From the NCBI GenBank assembly GCA_019637615.1, contig JAHBVJ010000018.1, positions 110,912 through 174,911 on the forward strand: a DNA stretch of 64,000 bases. The letters are read 5' to 3'. Both the position numbers and the translations under genes were made by a program. A model generated the notes under the pieces. It saw only the letters and a list, made by a program, of their open reading frames with translations, was not told the DNA's origin and ran no database searches. This stretch comes from Anaerolineae bacterium (GTDB lineage Bacteria; Chloroflexota; Anaerolineae; Aggregatilineales; UBA2796). Below are positions 1-8,304 of this stretch, piece by piece. How positions within the stretch are numbered: position 1 is the first letter of the stretch; every line of letters begins with the position of its first letter.

Positions 1-195
1 CCCAAGAATCTGCGAGGTGCCGCGCAGGGTGCGCGCAGCGGCATTCGCTACGTAGCCAAGAGTTTCCACAGTTTCAAGGATGAATTGGCGCTTTTTCTCG
101 GAAACGCCCGGTTTACCGTTCAGCACACGAGAAACGGTCATTTTCGAGACCTTAGTAGCTTCTGCGATTTGTGCAATAGTAATCTTACTGGTCAT
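1..195 (-). CDS. LacI-family transcriptional regulator, N-terminal fragment
   Basis: Only the first 65 codons lie in the window; the gene runs off the left edge. The ATG is at 195 on the minus strand. The translation reads TIAQIAEATKVSKMTVSRVL, followed by NGKPGVSEKKR. This is the classic LacI/GalR helix-turn-helix plus the start of the hinge region (TLGYVANAAARTLRG). The sugar-binding domain is outside the window, so the effector is unknown. The gene is divergent from the ABC importer that starts at 941, which makes it the natural candidate to control that importer. AACGTT boxes next to its start suggest autoregulation. The family call is firm; the target is an inference. Confidence 0.9.
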   Translation of the reverse strand, partial: MTSKITIAQIAEATKVSKMTVSRVLNGKPGVSEKKRQFILETVETLGYVANAAARTLRGTSQILG

Positions 196-202
196 AGATA
201 TG

Positions 203-236
203 CCTGAAACGTCCTGAAACGTTAATCTGTAACGTT
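203..236. promoter_or_regulatory. AACGTT boxes and tandem 10-bp repeat next to lacI start
   Basis: CCTGAAACGT is repeated head to tail (203-212 and 213-222). It is followed by a related CTGTAACGTT (227-236). Two AACGTT hexamers start at 218 and 231, 13 bp apart. LacI/GalR-family operators are typically centred on such CG-containing palindromes, so this is a candidate autoregulatory site just upstream of the regulator's ATG. Confidence 0.5.
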
Positions 237-385
237 GTAGCAGTGTTCGAAGATAAACCCGCACTTGATGATGTCCAATGTGACGCGAGATTACGCGTCG
301 TACTGGGCGTGGACACATCCCTATAGTTTAGCTCATTTGCCGCCTTCAATGACTGTAAATTTTTTCCGTTGAGCAAAGTGACTAC

Positions 386-456
386 TTGACACATCGAAAG
401 TTACGATTTATCTTCAAGATATATAACGTTACCGTTAACGTTTCGATACGTTACAG
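386..456 (+). promoter_or_regulatory. Sigma70-type promoter followed by second AACGTT box cluster
   Basis: TTGACA (386-391), a 17-bp spacer and TATCTT (409-414) form a good sigma70 promoter reading rightward. Two AACGTT hexamers (425 and 437, 12 bp apart) and an inverted CGTTACAG copy (449-456) lie directly downstream. They also sit just downstream of a possible minus-strand TATAAT at 468-473. One repressor could therefore block both directions. Confidence 0.45.
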
Positions 457-598
457 ATTTTGGGATAATTATACAGGGTAGAGTGGTTGCAATCTAGTAG
501 TCTCTAGCTAACTCGCCTTTCTCAAGAACGAACCTTCTGACTCACCATGTGGGCAGAAGCTCGATAGTACAGGACTGGAAGCCCGTTCAGAAAATTCC

Positions 599-628
599 TT
601 GACAAGGGTTTGGTGTTTTCAGTACACT
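599..628 (+). promoter_or_regulatory. Promoter of the oligosaccharide/peptide importer operon
   Basis: TTGACA (599-604) is followed by an 18-bp spacer and TACACT (623-628). The predicted start of transcription, near 635, lies immediately before the palindromic operator at 641-660. This is the standard layout for a repressor that blocks elongation or promoter escape. Confidence 0.6.
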
Positions 629-640
629 GTAATAGAGTCG

Positions 641-660
641 TTCTGGGAGCGCTCCCAGAA
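641..660. promoter_or_regulatory. CelR-like LacI-family operator (perfect 20-bp palindrome)
   Basis: Positions 641-660 are a perfect palindrome with the core TGGGAGCGCTCCCA. That 14-mer is the published operator of CelR, the LacI-family cellobiose repressor of actinobacteria. It overlaps the expected +1 region of the promoter at 599-628. The palindrome is directly visible. Its binding by a cello-oligosaccharide-responsive repressor is inferred from the motif match. Confidence 0.75.
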
Positions 661-940
661 ATGAATGTCGCTAGAAAATGGCTTTGAAGAGCGCGTAATT
701 CTAAATGTGCTTGGGCAAATTAGTAGGCGTTCCGCACTCAACGGTGCTACGCATAAATACTCTGATCGCGAACTAGGCTACTTATGAGGAAAGGAGGTCA
801 TATCTAGGCAAACACCCAGATTTTGTCCGTACCTTTTTGCGCCCCACGCATGTGGGTCAATCTTATTTCTCCATCTCCACGCAAAAAGGCACCGCACACA
901 TCTTTTAACGAATAGTTTTTCGCCGGGAGTAACAAAGAGT

Positions 941-2890
941 ATGAAGAACAAAGTCTCGCTTTTTCTGATCATCGTACTACTTCTTTCTATCTTAAGCATC
1001 AATACGACACATACGTCAGCACAGGGCTTCAACGAATCGCCCATGCTGGCGGCAAAGGTCAAAGCTGGTGAGCTGCCCTCTGTGGATAAGCGCCTCCCTG
1101 AAAAGCCCGCTGTGATCACCCCCTTCAAAGAAACAGGCAAATATGGTGGCAATCTGCGTGTTGGCTTCACGGGCACCAACCCCGGTTGGGGTGGCCTGTG
1201 GTATGTCACCGGTTGGGAAAACCTCGTGGCGTGGAACAAGGACTTCTCCGGCGTCGTCCCCAACATCGCTGAGAGTTACGATGTTAGCGAAGATGTCAGC
1301 GAATATACCTTCCACCTGCGCAAGGGCATGAAGTGGTCGGATGGCGTGGACTTCAACGCCGATGACATCATGTTCTACATTGAAGATGTCCTCTTCAACA
1401 AGGATCTCAACCCCAGTGGCCCGATCTCCGACTGGCTGCCCAAGGATGGTCGTGATGATTTCAAGGCCACCAAGATCGATGATTACACCGTGAAGTTCAA
1501 ATTCGCCAACCCGTACGGCACTTTCCTGTACAACATCGCGCAGTGGAACGGACGCCACATTACGTGGTTCCCCAAGCACTATCTGATGCAGTTCCACGCC
1601 AAGTACAACGAAAAAGTTGCCGATCTGGTTGCTAAGGAAGATGGTGTTGAAGATTGGATCGGTCTGTTCAACAAGAAGGCCTCCGGCCCGACTGATGACA
1701 CCAACAACTATTTCAATAACCTAGATCGTCCGCTGCTGTTCCCGTGGATTCCGACGTCGGTACTCGGTGCCAACACGCAGATGACGATGACCCGCAACCC
1801 GTACTACTGGAAGGTCGATGATAAGGGCAACCAACTCCCCTATATCGATGAAGTGACTGGCGTTTCGTACCAAGACAGCGAAGCCCGCACGTTGGCGATG
1901 ATCAACGGCGACCTCGACTATATCAAGGACCCGGCTGGCGATGACCGTGTGACCTTCTTCGACGCGAAGGATAGCGGCGCACCGCTCGAAATCTCCGCCC
2001 CTGTGTCGGACGGCGGGACAACCAACACCGTCCACTTCAACCGCAACGCCAAGGATGCGAATCTGGCGAAGGTGTTCGGAGATAAGAACTTCCGCATCGG
2101 TATGTCCTACGCTATCAATCGTAAAGAAATCATCGAGATCGTGTACTTCGGTCAGGGTGAACCTTCTCAGGCCGCACCGCTGGAAAGCTCCCCGCTGTAT
2201 AACGAGCAGCTTGCCACGCAGTACACTGAATACGATGTTGCCAAGGCCAATGAAGCACTGGACAAAATCCTCCCCGACAAGGGCAGCGATGGCTATCGTC
2301 TCGGCCCAGATGGCAAGCCGTTCAGTTTCGTCATGACTGTCTCCAATGACCTGTCATGGGGCGGCAGCTACGTGCAAGTGGCTGAATTGCTGATCGGGTA
2401 CTGGGACAAAGTTGGTGTCAAGGCAACGCTGAATTCAGTTGCCGATGCACAAGCAACCGAACTCCGCGAGAACAATGACTTGCAGGCGTTCATGTTCACG
2501 GGTGAAGGTGGCGCAGGTCTGACGGCCATTCTTGATCCGCGCTATTACGTGCCCGGTTCGCTGTTCGGCATCTTCGGCAACGGCTGGTGGGCATGGTACA
2601 CGGGTTCAACCGAAGCCGTTCAGGTCGAGCCGCCACAGGACATCAAGGACATCTATGATATGTACCAAGAAGTCCTCAAGCAGCCGACACAAGATGCCCA
2701 GATCGCCAAGATGAAGGAAGTGCTGCAAGTCGCCGCCGATCAGTTCTGGGTGCTTGGCATTTCCCGTCCGGGTCCCGGCTACCAACCGTACCACAAGCGC
2801 GTTGGCAACCAACCCGACACATGGATCGCTGGCTGGATCGAAGGTGTTCAAAAGATCACTTTGCCAGAACAGTGGTACATTAACGAGTAG
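941..2890 (+). CDS. ABC transporter substrate-binding protein, family 5 (Dpp/Opp/oligosaccharide class)
   Basis: Secreted solute receptor of an ABC importer, 649 residues. That is longer than a typical DppA (about 535) and typical of the large family-5 proteins that include oligosaccharide binders. Residues 1-28 are a signal peptide: a short basic start, a hydrophobic LIIVLLLSIL core, and a TSAQG cleavage region. There is no lipobox cysteine, so it should be released by signal peptidase I. The mature part has the usual family-5 features (YGGNLRVG, LRKGMKWSDGVDFNADD, DYTVKFKF). A GGGAG ribosome-binding site precedes the ATG. It is first in an operon with two permeases and two ATPases. The CelR-like operator upstream suggests beta-glucan oligosaccharides rather than peptides, but this is unproven. 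Confidence 0.9.
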   Translation: MKNKVSLFLIIVLLLSILSINTTHTSAQGFNESPMLAAKVKAGELPSVDKRLPEKPAVITPFKETGKYGGNLRVGFTGTNPGWGGLWYVTGWENLVAWNKDFSGVVPNIAESYDVSEDVSEYTFHLRKGMKWSDGVDFNADDIMFYIEDVLFNKDLNPSGPISDWLPKDGRDDFKATKIDDYTVKFKFANPYGTFLYNIAQWNGRHITWFPKHYLMQFHAKYNEKVADLVAKEDGVEDWIGLFNKKASGPTDDTNNYFNNLDRPLLFPWIPTSVLGANTQMTMTRNPYYWKVDDKGNQLPYIDEVTGVSYQDSEARTLAMINGDLDYIKDPAGDDRVTFFDAKDSGAPLEISAPVSDGGTTNTVHFNRNAKDANLAKVFGDKNFRIGMSYAINRKEIIEIVYFGQGEPSQAAPLESSPLYNEQLATQYTEYDVAKANEALDKILPDKGSDGYRLGPDGKPFSFVMTVSNDLSWGGSYVQVAELLIGYWDKVGVKATLNSVADAQATELRENNDLQAFMFTGEGGAGLTAILDPRYYVPGSLFGIFGNGWWAWYTGSTEAVQVEPPQDIKDIYDMYQEVLKQPTQDAQIAKMKEVLQVAADQFWVLGISRPGPGYQPYHKRVGNQPDTWIAGWIEGVQKITLPEQWYINE

Positions 2891-2916
2891 TCTATAGAAT
2901 TCGCTGGTTAAGTTAT

Positions 2917-2951
2917 CGGATGCACTTGTGCCTCACGGTCGAGTGCATCCG
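2917..2951 (+). other. Intercistronic hairpin between binding protein and permease genes
   Basis: CGGATGCACT (2917-2926) and AGTGCATCCG (2942-2951) are perfect 10-bp arms around a 15-nt loop. The hairpin sits between the stop of the binding-protein gene and the permease start, with no T-run. Such stems typically protect the upstream mRNA and partly attenuate the downstream part. Confidence 0.65.
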
Positions 2952-2987
2952 TCAAATAGATTTGAATAGATTGTAAGGAAACCCGCT

Positions 2988-3977
2988 GTGAGAAAATATT
3001 TGATTCGGCGTTTCTTGTACATGCTGATTACGGTGTGGATCACAAGTGTGGTGGCGTTCGGGGTGATCCAACTCCCCCCCGGTGACTATGTATCCAACAT
3101 GGTTTCCGAGATGACACAGCAGGGCATGGACAAAATTACCCCAGAAGTGATCGCCCAACTACGTGAGCAATATGGCCTCGATCAGCCCATCTACGTCCAA
3201 TATTTCAAATGGATCGGCAACATCATTTTCAAGGGCGATTTCGGGTATTCGTTGGCATTGCGGCGGGATGCGCGCGAATTGATTATCGAACGTTTGCCTA
3301 TGACATTTGCCCTGACGGCGGGATCAGTACTTTTCATATGGCTGATCGCGCTGCCCGTCGGCGTGTTTTCGGCGGTGCGCAAATATACCGTTGGCGATTA
3401 TTTCGTCACGTTTATCGGCTTCATCGGGTTGGCCGTGCCCAATTTCTTATTAGCGCTGATCTTGATGTATATCAGCTATAAATACGGCGGAAAAGCGCTG
3501 ATTGGCCTGTTCTCCCCGGAATACGCCACCGCACCGTGGAGCATCGGGAAGGTGCTCGATCTGTTCAGTCATCTGTGGATACCCGTCGTCATCATCGGTC
3601 TATCCGGCACTGCTGGCCTGATCCGCATCACGCGGGCGAATGTGCTCGATGAGTTGAACCGCCCCTATGTCGATACTGCACGCGCCAAAGGGATGTCCGA
3701 AACCAGTCTGCTGTGGAAATATCCGGTACGATACGCGCTCAATCCATTTATCAGCACTATCGGTTTTGTATTGCCCGGTCTGGTGGCTGGTGAAGTAGTC
3801 GTATCCATCGTCCTTAATCTGCCAACCTCTGGCCCGGTTTTATTCAACGCACTGGTACAACAAGATATGTACGTCGCCGCAGGGTTCATCTTGATGCTGA
3901 GTGTGTTGACCGTGGTTGGCGTGTTTATTTCAGACGTGCTGCTCGTCATCCTCGATCCCCGTATTCGCTTACAGTAA
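2988..3977 (+). CDS. dppB: ABC transporter permease, DppB-like
   Basis: Integral membrane permease of 329 residues, the usual DppB/OppB size. It starts with GTG after an AAGGAAA ribosome-binding site. The N-terminus (RKYLIRRFLYMLITVWITSV) is the conserved first transmembrane helix. An extracytoplasmic loop then leads into the typical LREQYGLDQPIYVQYFKW region. The EAA coupling loop reads YVDTARAKGMSETSLLWKYPVRYALNP. About six transmembrane helices can be counted. It pairs with the permease that follows 9 bp later to form the channel for the substrate delivered by the receptor at 941-2890. Confidence 0.92.
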   Translation: MRKYLIRRFLYMLITVWITSVVAFGVIQLPPGDYVSNMVSEMTQQGMDKITPEVIAQLREQYGLDQPIYVQYFKWIGNIIFKGDFGYSLALRRDARELIIERLPMTFALTAGSVLFIWLIALPVGVFSAVRKYTVGDYFVTFIGFIGLAVPNFLLALILMYISYKYGGKALIGLFSPEYATAPWSIGKVLDLFSHLWIPVVIIGLSGTAGLIRITRANVLDELNRPYVDTARAKGMSETSLLWKYPVRYALNPFISTIGFVLPGLVAGEVVVSIVLNLPTSGPVLFNALVQQDMYVAAGFILMLSVLTVVGVFISDVLLVILDPRIRLQ

Positions 3978-3986
3978 GGACATACG

Positions 3987-5147
3987 ATGGAAACAGTTAG
4001 CCAACCGAAGGATATGAAAGAAGTCGTCGGCGCGCCGCTGCGTCCTGCTGTCGAAGCGCCGGTCAAAGATGAAATCGCGCTGGAAGTCGCATCGCAGTGG
4101 AAGCTGATGTGGTGGAAGTTCCGCAAGCATCGGCTGGCGGTGATCGGCGGGATCGTAGTGATCATCTATTATTTCGTCGCCATCTTCGCAGATTTCTTCG
4201 CGCCTGTGGGGCCGGGGACGTACATCGCTGAATATGCCTTCGCACCGCCACAGTCAATTAACTTTGTTCGTGACGGACGCTTCGATCCGTATGTGAATGG
4301 TTATACGTTCGAGCGCGATCCGGTGTCATTCAAAAAGGTGTGGACGCTGGACGAAACCAAAGTCATTCCTGTCGGCTTATTTGTGCATGGTGAGCCATAC
4401 AGCGTCCTCGGTATTATCCCGACGGACATTCATCTGATTGGCCCGCGTGATGTCGGGGAAGCCTTCTACCCGATGGGCGCGGACAAAAGCGGACGTGACG
4501 TTTTCAGCCGCATGATCTTCAGCAGCCGCATATCACTTAGTATCAGCATCGTCTCCGTCGTCCTCAGCCTGACGCTTGGCATCACGCTAGGCGGCGTTTC
4601 CGGCTTGGCGGGCGGCGTGGTAGATAACCTCATCCAACGCTTGATCGAATTCACGCGCTCGGTGCCGCTGTTACCGATCATCATCGCCATCGCCGCACTG
4701 GTGCCGATCGATTGGAGCATTACCCTCGTCTATTTCATCATCACGCTTTTGCTGGCGCTGGCAGGCTGGACAGACCTTGCGCGTGTGGTGCGCGGACGCT
4801 TCCTGTCTTTGCGCGAAGAAGATTTCGTGCTGGCAGCGCGTCTGGATGGGGCGAAACCGCGTCGGCTGATTTTCCGCCATATGATGCCATCGATTTACAG
4901 TCATATCATTGCTTCGCTGACGCTCACTATCCCCGGTTTGATCATCGCAGAAACAGCGTTGAGCTATCTGGGCGTGGGCTTGCGTGCGCCCGCCGTCAGT
5001 TGGGGCGTGCAGCTTCAGGAAGCGCAAAAGATCAACGTCATCGCCACCTATCCGTGGGTAATGTATCCGGCGTTGGCGGTGATCGTGATCGTGCTGGCGT
5101 TCAACTTCCTTGGCGATGGCTTACGTGACGCGGCAGACCCGTATTAG
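3987..5147 (+). CDS. dppC: ABC transporter permease, DppC-like
   Basis: Second membrane subunit, 386 residues. It is longer than DppC of E. coli (300) because of an extended cytoplasmic N-terminus (about residues 1-45) and a roughly 85-residue extracytoplasmic insert before the GADKSGRDVFSRMIFSSRISLSI motif. The EAA loop is DFVLAARLDGAKPRRLIFRHMMPS. The C-terminal LSYLGVGLRAPAVSWGVQLQEA segment is typical of DppC/OppC. The enlarged first periplasmic loop also occurs in permeases that work with large family-5 binding proteins. It is translated directly after the DppB-like gene. Confidence 0.92.
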   Translation: METVSQPKDMKEVVGAPLRPAVEAPVKDEIALEVASQWKLMWWKFRKHRLAVIGGIVVIIYYFVAIFADFFAPVGPGTYIAEYAFAPPQSINFVRDGRFDPYVNGYTFERDPVSFKKVWTLDETKVIPVGLFVHGEPYSVLGIIPTDIHLIGPRDVGEAFYPMGADKSGRDVFSRMIFSSRISLSISIVSVVLSLTLGITLGGVSGLAGGVVDNLIQRLIEFTRSVPLLPIIIAIAALVPIDWSITLVYFIITLLLALAGWTDLARVVRGRFLSLREEDFVLAARLDGAKPRRLIFRHMMPSIYSHIIASLTLTIPGLIIAETALSYLGVGLRAPAVSWGVQLQEAQKINVIATYPWVMYPALAVIVIVLAFNFLGDGLRDAADPY

Positions 5148-5151
5148 AAGC

Positions 5152-5184
5152 AAGTGCTAAGTCCTTAGTGCTAGGTGCTTAGTA
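5152..5184. repeat. Short AGTGCTAAG-type intergenic repeat
   Basis: Three to four degenerate copies of A(G)TGCTAAG/TTAGTGCTAGG lie in tandem directly after the DppC-like stop. Related AGCACT/AGTGCT blocks occur at 38308-38332, 51251-51283 and 57711-57745. All are intergenic and close to a start or stop codon. Confidence 0.6.
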
Positions 5185-5271
5185 CATACAAAACATGGAA
5201 TTGCGGCGTGAGGCAAAACGCAGACGCCAGAAATTACAACGAAAAATAGAAATAGATAGGAACAGCTGGTT

Positions 5272-6303
5272 ATGGTCGAACCACTGCTTGAAGTTAAAGA
5301 TTTGCGCATCCATTTTTTCACGGATGAAGGGGTTGTCAAAGCGGTTGATGGCGTCGATTTGACGATTGAGCGCGGCAAAACGCTGTGTTTGGTGGGCGAA
5401 AGTGGCTGTGGCAAAAGCGTCACCAGCCGCGCCTTTTTGAAGATCATCCGCTCTCCCGGCAAGATTGTCAGCGGGCAGATGCTGTACCACATGCAGGGGA
5501 ACCAACCGAAGGTTGTGGACATCGCCAAGATGGACGCCAAAGGCAGCGAAATCCGCACCATTCGTGGCAAGGAAATCTCGATGATTTTCCAAGAGCCAAT
5601 GTCGTCCCTCAGCGTGATGCACACCATCGGCAACCAGATCATCGAGACGATTCAGTTGCATGAGACGGTATCCAAGCAAGAAGCCCGCAACCGTGCTATT
5701 GAACTGCTGCGACAAGTTGAAATCCCGCGACCGGAGCGTTTGATTGATGAGTATGCGTTCCGTCTCAGCGGTGGGATGCGGCAGCGCGCCATGATCGCGA
5801 TGGCGTTGTCGTGTAACCCTACGCTGCTGATTGCCGATGAGCCAACAACGGCGCTGGACGTGACTACACAAGCGCAAATTCTATCGCTGATCCGTTCGCT
5901 GCAAGCCAAGTACGGTATGGCCGTGCTGTTCATCACGCACGATCTGGGCGTAGTAGCGGAGATCGCGGACGATGTGGCGGTTATGTATCTGGGGCGCATC
6001 GTCGAGCAGAGCAACGTCGATACCCTGTTCCATGATCCGAAGCATCCGTATACACAGGCGCTGTTACGCTCGATCCCGCGCATTGCGGCACAGCGGCAGG
6101 AATTGACTCCCATCGAGGGTATGGTTCCTAGCCCCTACCGGCGTCCAACCGGCTGCCCGTTCCATCCACGCTGCGCCAAGCGCATGTCCCATTGCAGTAC
6201 CATCACACCTGCCGCAACGACTTTGAACGAAAATCATCTCGTGCGCTGTCTATTGTACGAAGCGTTACCAACGCCAGAAGCGGAGCTTGTCCAACATGGC
6301 TGA
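5272..6303 (+). CDS. dppD: Oligopeptide/oligosaccharide ABC transporter ATPase, DppD-like
   Basis: Cytoplasmic ATPase subunit of 343 residues. Walker A is GESGCGKSV near residue 42, the signature is LSGGMRQRAMIAMAL, Walker B is LLIADEPTTALD, and the H-loop is FITHDLGVVAEI. The C-terminus carries the DppD/OppD-specific cysteine block CPFHPRCAKRMSHC, which in some members binds an iron-sulphur cluster. It is separated from the permease genes by 124 bp that include the short repeat. Its last codons overlap the next ATPase gene, so the two are translationally coupled and should form a heterodimer. Confidence 0.93.
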   Translation: MVEPLLEVKDLRIHFFTDEGVVKAVDGVDLTIERGKTLCLVGESGCGKSVTSRAFLKIIRSPGKIVSGQMLYHMQGNQPKVVDIAKMDAKGSEIRTIRGKEISMIFQEPMSSLSVMHTIGNQIIETIQLHETVSKQEARNRAIELLRQVEIPRPERLIDEYAFRLSGGMRQRAMIAMALSCNPTLLIADEPTTALDVTTQAQILSLIRSLQAKYGMAVLFITHDLGVVAEIADDVAVMYLGRIVEQSNVDTLFHDPKHPYTQALLRSIPRIAAQRQELTPIEGMVPSPYRRPTGCPFHPRCAKRMSHCSTITPAATTLNENHLVRCLLYEALPTPEAELVQHG

Positions 6304-7390
6304 ACAACTGATACGTGAAACAAGCACGCCCACGGCACCTGCACACATCGAGTCAGATGATACGCTGTTGAAGGTGCAGGACTTGCGGATGTATTTCCCG
6401 ATCCGTAGAGGACTCTTTTCGCAAGTGACGGGCTTTGTTAAAGCCGTCGATGATGTGTCGTTCGACATTAAAATGGGCGAAACGTTGGGCTTGGTAGGCG
6501 AAAGCGGCTGCGGCAAATCCACCATCGGACGCTGCATCGTGCGGGCTTATCAGGCGACGGGCGGGCAGCTTTTATATCGGCAGCCCGATAACACCGTGAT
6601 CGACCTTGCCAGCTTGGAAGGCGATGCGCTGCGTGAACTGCGCAAGGACATTCGGCTAATCTTCCAAGACCCGTATTCGTCATTGAACCCCCGTATGACT
6701 GTCTTCGACAACGTTAGTGAGGCACTGCAAGTCAACAATACACTGTCACGCAGCCAGATACACGAGCGCGTGGCGTACCTGTTGCAGCGGGTGGGCTTGC
6801 GGCCTGAATACATGTCGCGCTATCCGCACGCGTTCAGTGGCGGCGAACGGCAGCGCATCGTGATCGCCCGCGCGTTGATCACCAATCCGCGCTTGATCGT
6901 GGCGGATGAGGCGGTTTCCGGTCTGGATGTGTCCGTACGCGCGCAAATCCTGAATTTGCTGGAGGAATTACAGGCCGAATTCAAGCTGACCTATCTGTTC
7001 ATCTCGCACGATCTGTCCGTGATCCGGCATATCTGCGACCGCGTGGCGGTGATGTACGTTGGTAAGCTGGTGGAGAGCGCCACCATCGATGAGCTGTACC
7101 GCCGTCCGAAACACCCGTATACGGAAGCGCTGCTCTCGTCTGTCCCGATCAACGATCCGCGCTTGCGTGACCGCAATGTGCGCGACCGTCTGCGTGGCGA
7201 TGTAGCTGATCCGTCGAACCCGCCGAGCGGCTGCTATTTTCATCCGCGCTGCACGTATGCCAAGGAGATTTGCTCGACCAAAGAGCCAGCCTTATTGCAA
7301 GTTAACACCAACGAAAAACAGGCGCACTATTCGGCCTGTCATTTCGCGAATGAACTGTCTCTTTCGGGCGTGATTCGCGACGAAAACTAA
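6296..7390 (+). CDS. dppF: Oligopeptide/oligosaccharide ABC transporter ATPase, DppF-like
   Basis: Second ATPase subunit, 364 residues. I place the start at the ATG at 6296, because GGAG at 6282-6285 gives normal spacing. A TTG at 6287 in the same frame would be too close to it. Walker A is GESGCGKST, the signature FSGGERQRIVIARAL, and Walker B LIVADEAVSGLD. The usual DEP is DEA here, but the catalytic E is kept. The H-loop is FISHDLSVIRHI, and the C-terminal cysteine block is CYFHPRCTYAKEIC. It overlaps the DppD-like gene by 8 bp and closes the five-gene importer operon. Confidence 0.92.
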   Translation: MAEQLIRETSTPTAPAHIESDDTLLKVQDLRMYFPIRRGLFSQVTGFVKAVDDVSFDIKMGETLGLVGESGCGKSTIGRCIVRAYQATGGQLLYRQPDNTVIDLASLEGDALRELRKDIRLIFQDPYSSLNPRMTVFDNVSEALQVNNTLSRSQIHERVAYLLQRVGLRPEYMSRYPHAFSGGERQRIVIARALITNPRLIVADEAVSGLDVSVRAQILNLLEELQAEFKLTYLFISHDLSVIRHICDRVAVMYVGKLVESATIDELYRRPKHPYTEALLSSVPINDPRLRDRNVRDRLRGDVADPSNPPSGCYFHPRCTYAKEICSTKEPALLQVNTNEKQAHYSACHFANELSLSGVIRDEN

Positions 7391-7434
7391 CGCTCAATGA
7401 TGCTTAATGTGCCCCTTTCCGATCATTCTCGCGC

Positions 7435-7463
7435 TTGACGGAGGGGGGCTACTCCGCTACAAT
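7435..7463 (+). promoter_or_regulatory. Promoter of the ribosomal protein L25 gene
   Basis: TTGACG (7435-7440), a 17-bp spacer and TACAAT (7458-7463) form a strong sigma70-type promoter. The transcript would have a leader of about 120 nt that includes a GGCGCA/TGCGCC inverted repeat at 7478-7490. That could be a translational control element, but I cannot show it. Confidence 0.6.
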
Positions 7464-7590
7464 TCCTACCACTTTGGGCGCAGTGCGCCTATTTGTTTGT
7501 CTGAAAGCTGATTTCGAAAGGAGAAGCCGCGCCTACTGTGTTGACCCCGCTGCGTAACGATGTGGTCGCCGTAGGTTGCGCTGAGTATAT

Positions 7591-8226
7591 ATGGCTCAAC
7601 AGTATTCTATAGACGCACAGCCCCGCAGCGTCATCGGCAAGAAGGTTCGGTTCTTACGCCGGGAGGGGTTGGTTCCGGCAGTGATTTACGGCGCAGGCGG
7701 CGAAGCGATTTCCGTTAGCGTGCCGCGTCGCCCACTGGAAATTGTACTTTCCAAAGCTGGTGGCACGCACTTGGTCAATGTCGCCGTTGATGGTTCCACC
7801 CACCCCACGATCGTGCGCGAAGTGCAGCGTGACATCATTCGCCGCGATATTACGCACGTAGATTTCATGCGTGTGGATTTGAGCAAGACTTTGCGCACGG
7901 AAGTGCCCATCGTCTTGACGGCGCTGCCCAAGCTCGACTCTGTGCTGCAACTGCAACAGAATATCACGTCCATCGAAGTCGAGTGCTTGCCCACCAATAT
8001 TCCTGAACACATCGAAGTGGACGCCGCTGGTCTGGTGGCCTTGGGCGCACACATCACCGTGGGCGATCTCAAGCCGATTGAAGGCGTTGCGTTCCTCGCT
8101 GACCCCACTGAGGTCATCGTGCGTATCGCTTCCATCGCAGCCGCGACCGAAGAGGAAACGGGCGAGGCCACTATTGCCGAGCCAGAAGTCATGGAAAAAG
8201 GCAAGAAGGAAGAAGAAGACTTCTAA
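7591..8226 (+). CDS. rplY: 50S ribosomal protein L25, CTC (general stress protein) form
   Basis: Binds 5S rRNA in the large ribosomal subunit. 211 residues, matching the long L25/CTC form and not the 94-residue E. coli protein. The N-terminal L25 domain (about residues 5-95) has the typical GKKVRFLRREGLVPAVIYG and VREVQRDIIRRDITHVDF segments. A second beta domain follows (about 96-185, PIVLTALPKLDSV...), then an acidic Lys/Glu-rich tail ending EKGKKEEEDF. It is a monocistronic gene with its own promoter and a probable terminator. Confidence 0.95.
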   Translation: MAQQYSIDAQPRSVIGKKVRFLRREGLVPAVIYGAGGEAISVSVPRRPLEIVLSKAGGTHLVNVAVDGSTHPTIVREVQRDIIRRDITHVDFMRVDLSKTLRTEVPIVLTALPKLDSVLQLQQNITSIEVECLPTNIPEHIEVDAAGLVALGAHITVGDLKPIEGVAFLADPTEVIVRIASIAAATEEETGEATIAEPEVMEKGKKEEEDF

Positions 8227-8263
8227 ACCAACATCAGCTTGGTTGGTCGTCGGACGCTTTTGG

Positions 8264-8295
8264 AAAGACGGGGTCGCTGTTGATCTCGTCTTTTT
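8264..8295 (+). terminator. Probable intrinsic terminator of rplY
   Basis: AAAGACG (8264-8270) pairs with CGTCTTT (8287-8293) and runs into a T-rich tract. The loop is long (16 nt), so efficiency is uncertain. It lies between rplY and the convergent WYL regulator gene. Confidence 0.45.
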
Positions 8296-8304
8296 GTTTG
8301 CTGT

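Larger units (their letters stand above)
196..940. other. Divergent regulatory region between lacI-type gene and importer
   Basis: This is a 745-bp spacer with no convincing gene. It holds two clusters of AACGTT boxes (218-236 and 425-442), a TTGACA/TATCTT promoter (386-414), a second promoter (599-628) and a perfect 20-bp palindrome (641-660). A perfect TATAAT on the minus strand (468-473, with a weak TAGATT 17 bp upstream of it) could drive the regulator. The stretch 661-940 would be an unusually long mRNA leader for the importer. I recognise no riboswitch in it. Confidence 0.6.

Noticed and set aside
784..807. Seven-codon open frame overlapping AAAGGAGGT in the importer leader, a possible leader peptide
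   Set aside because: It contains its own Shine-Dalgarno-like sequence and has no regulatory codon run. The match is probably chance in a 280-nt leader.
1016..1597. Long antisense open frames inside the binding-protein gene and many other genes
   Set aside because: They follow from GC-rich codon use on the coding strand. None shows recognisable motifs or a ribosome-binding site.
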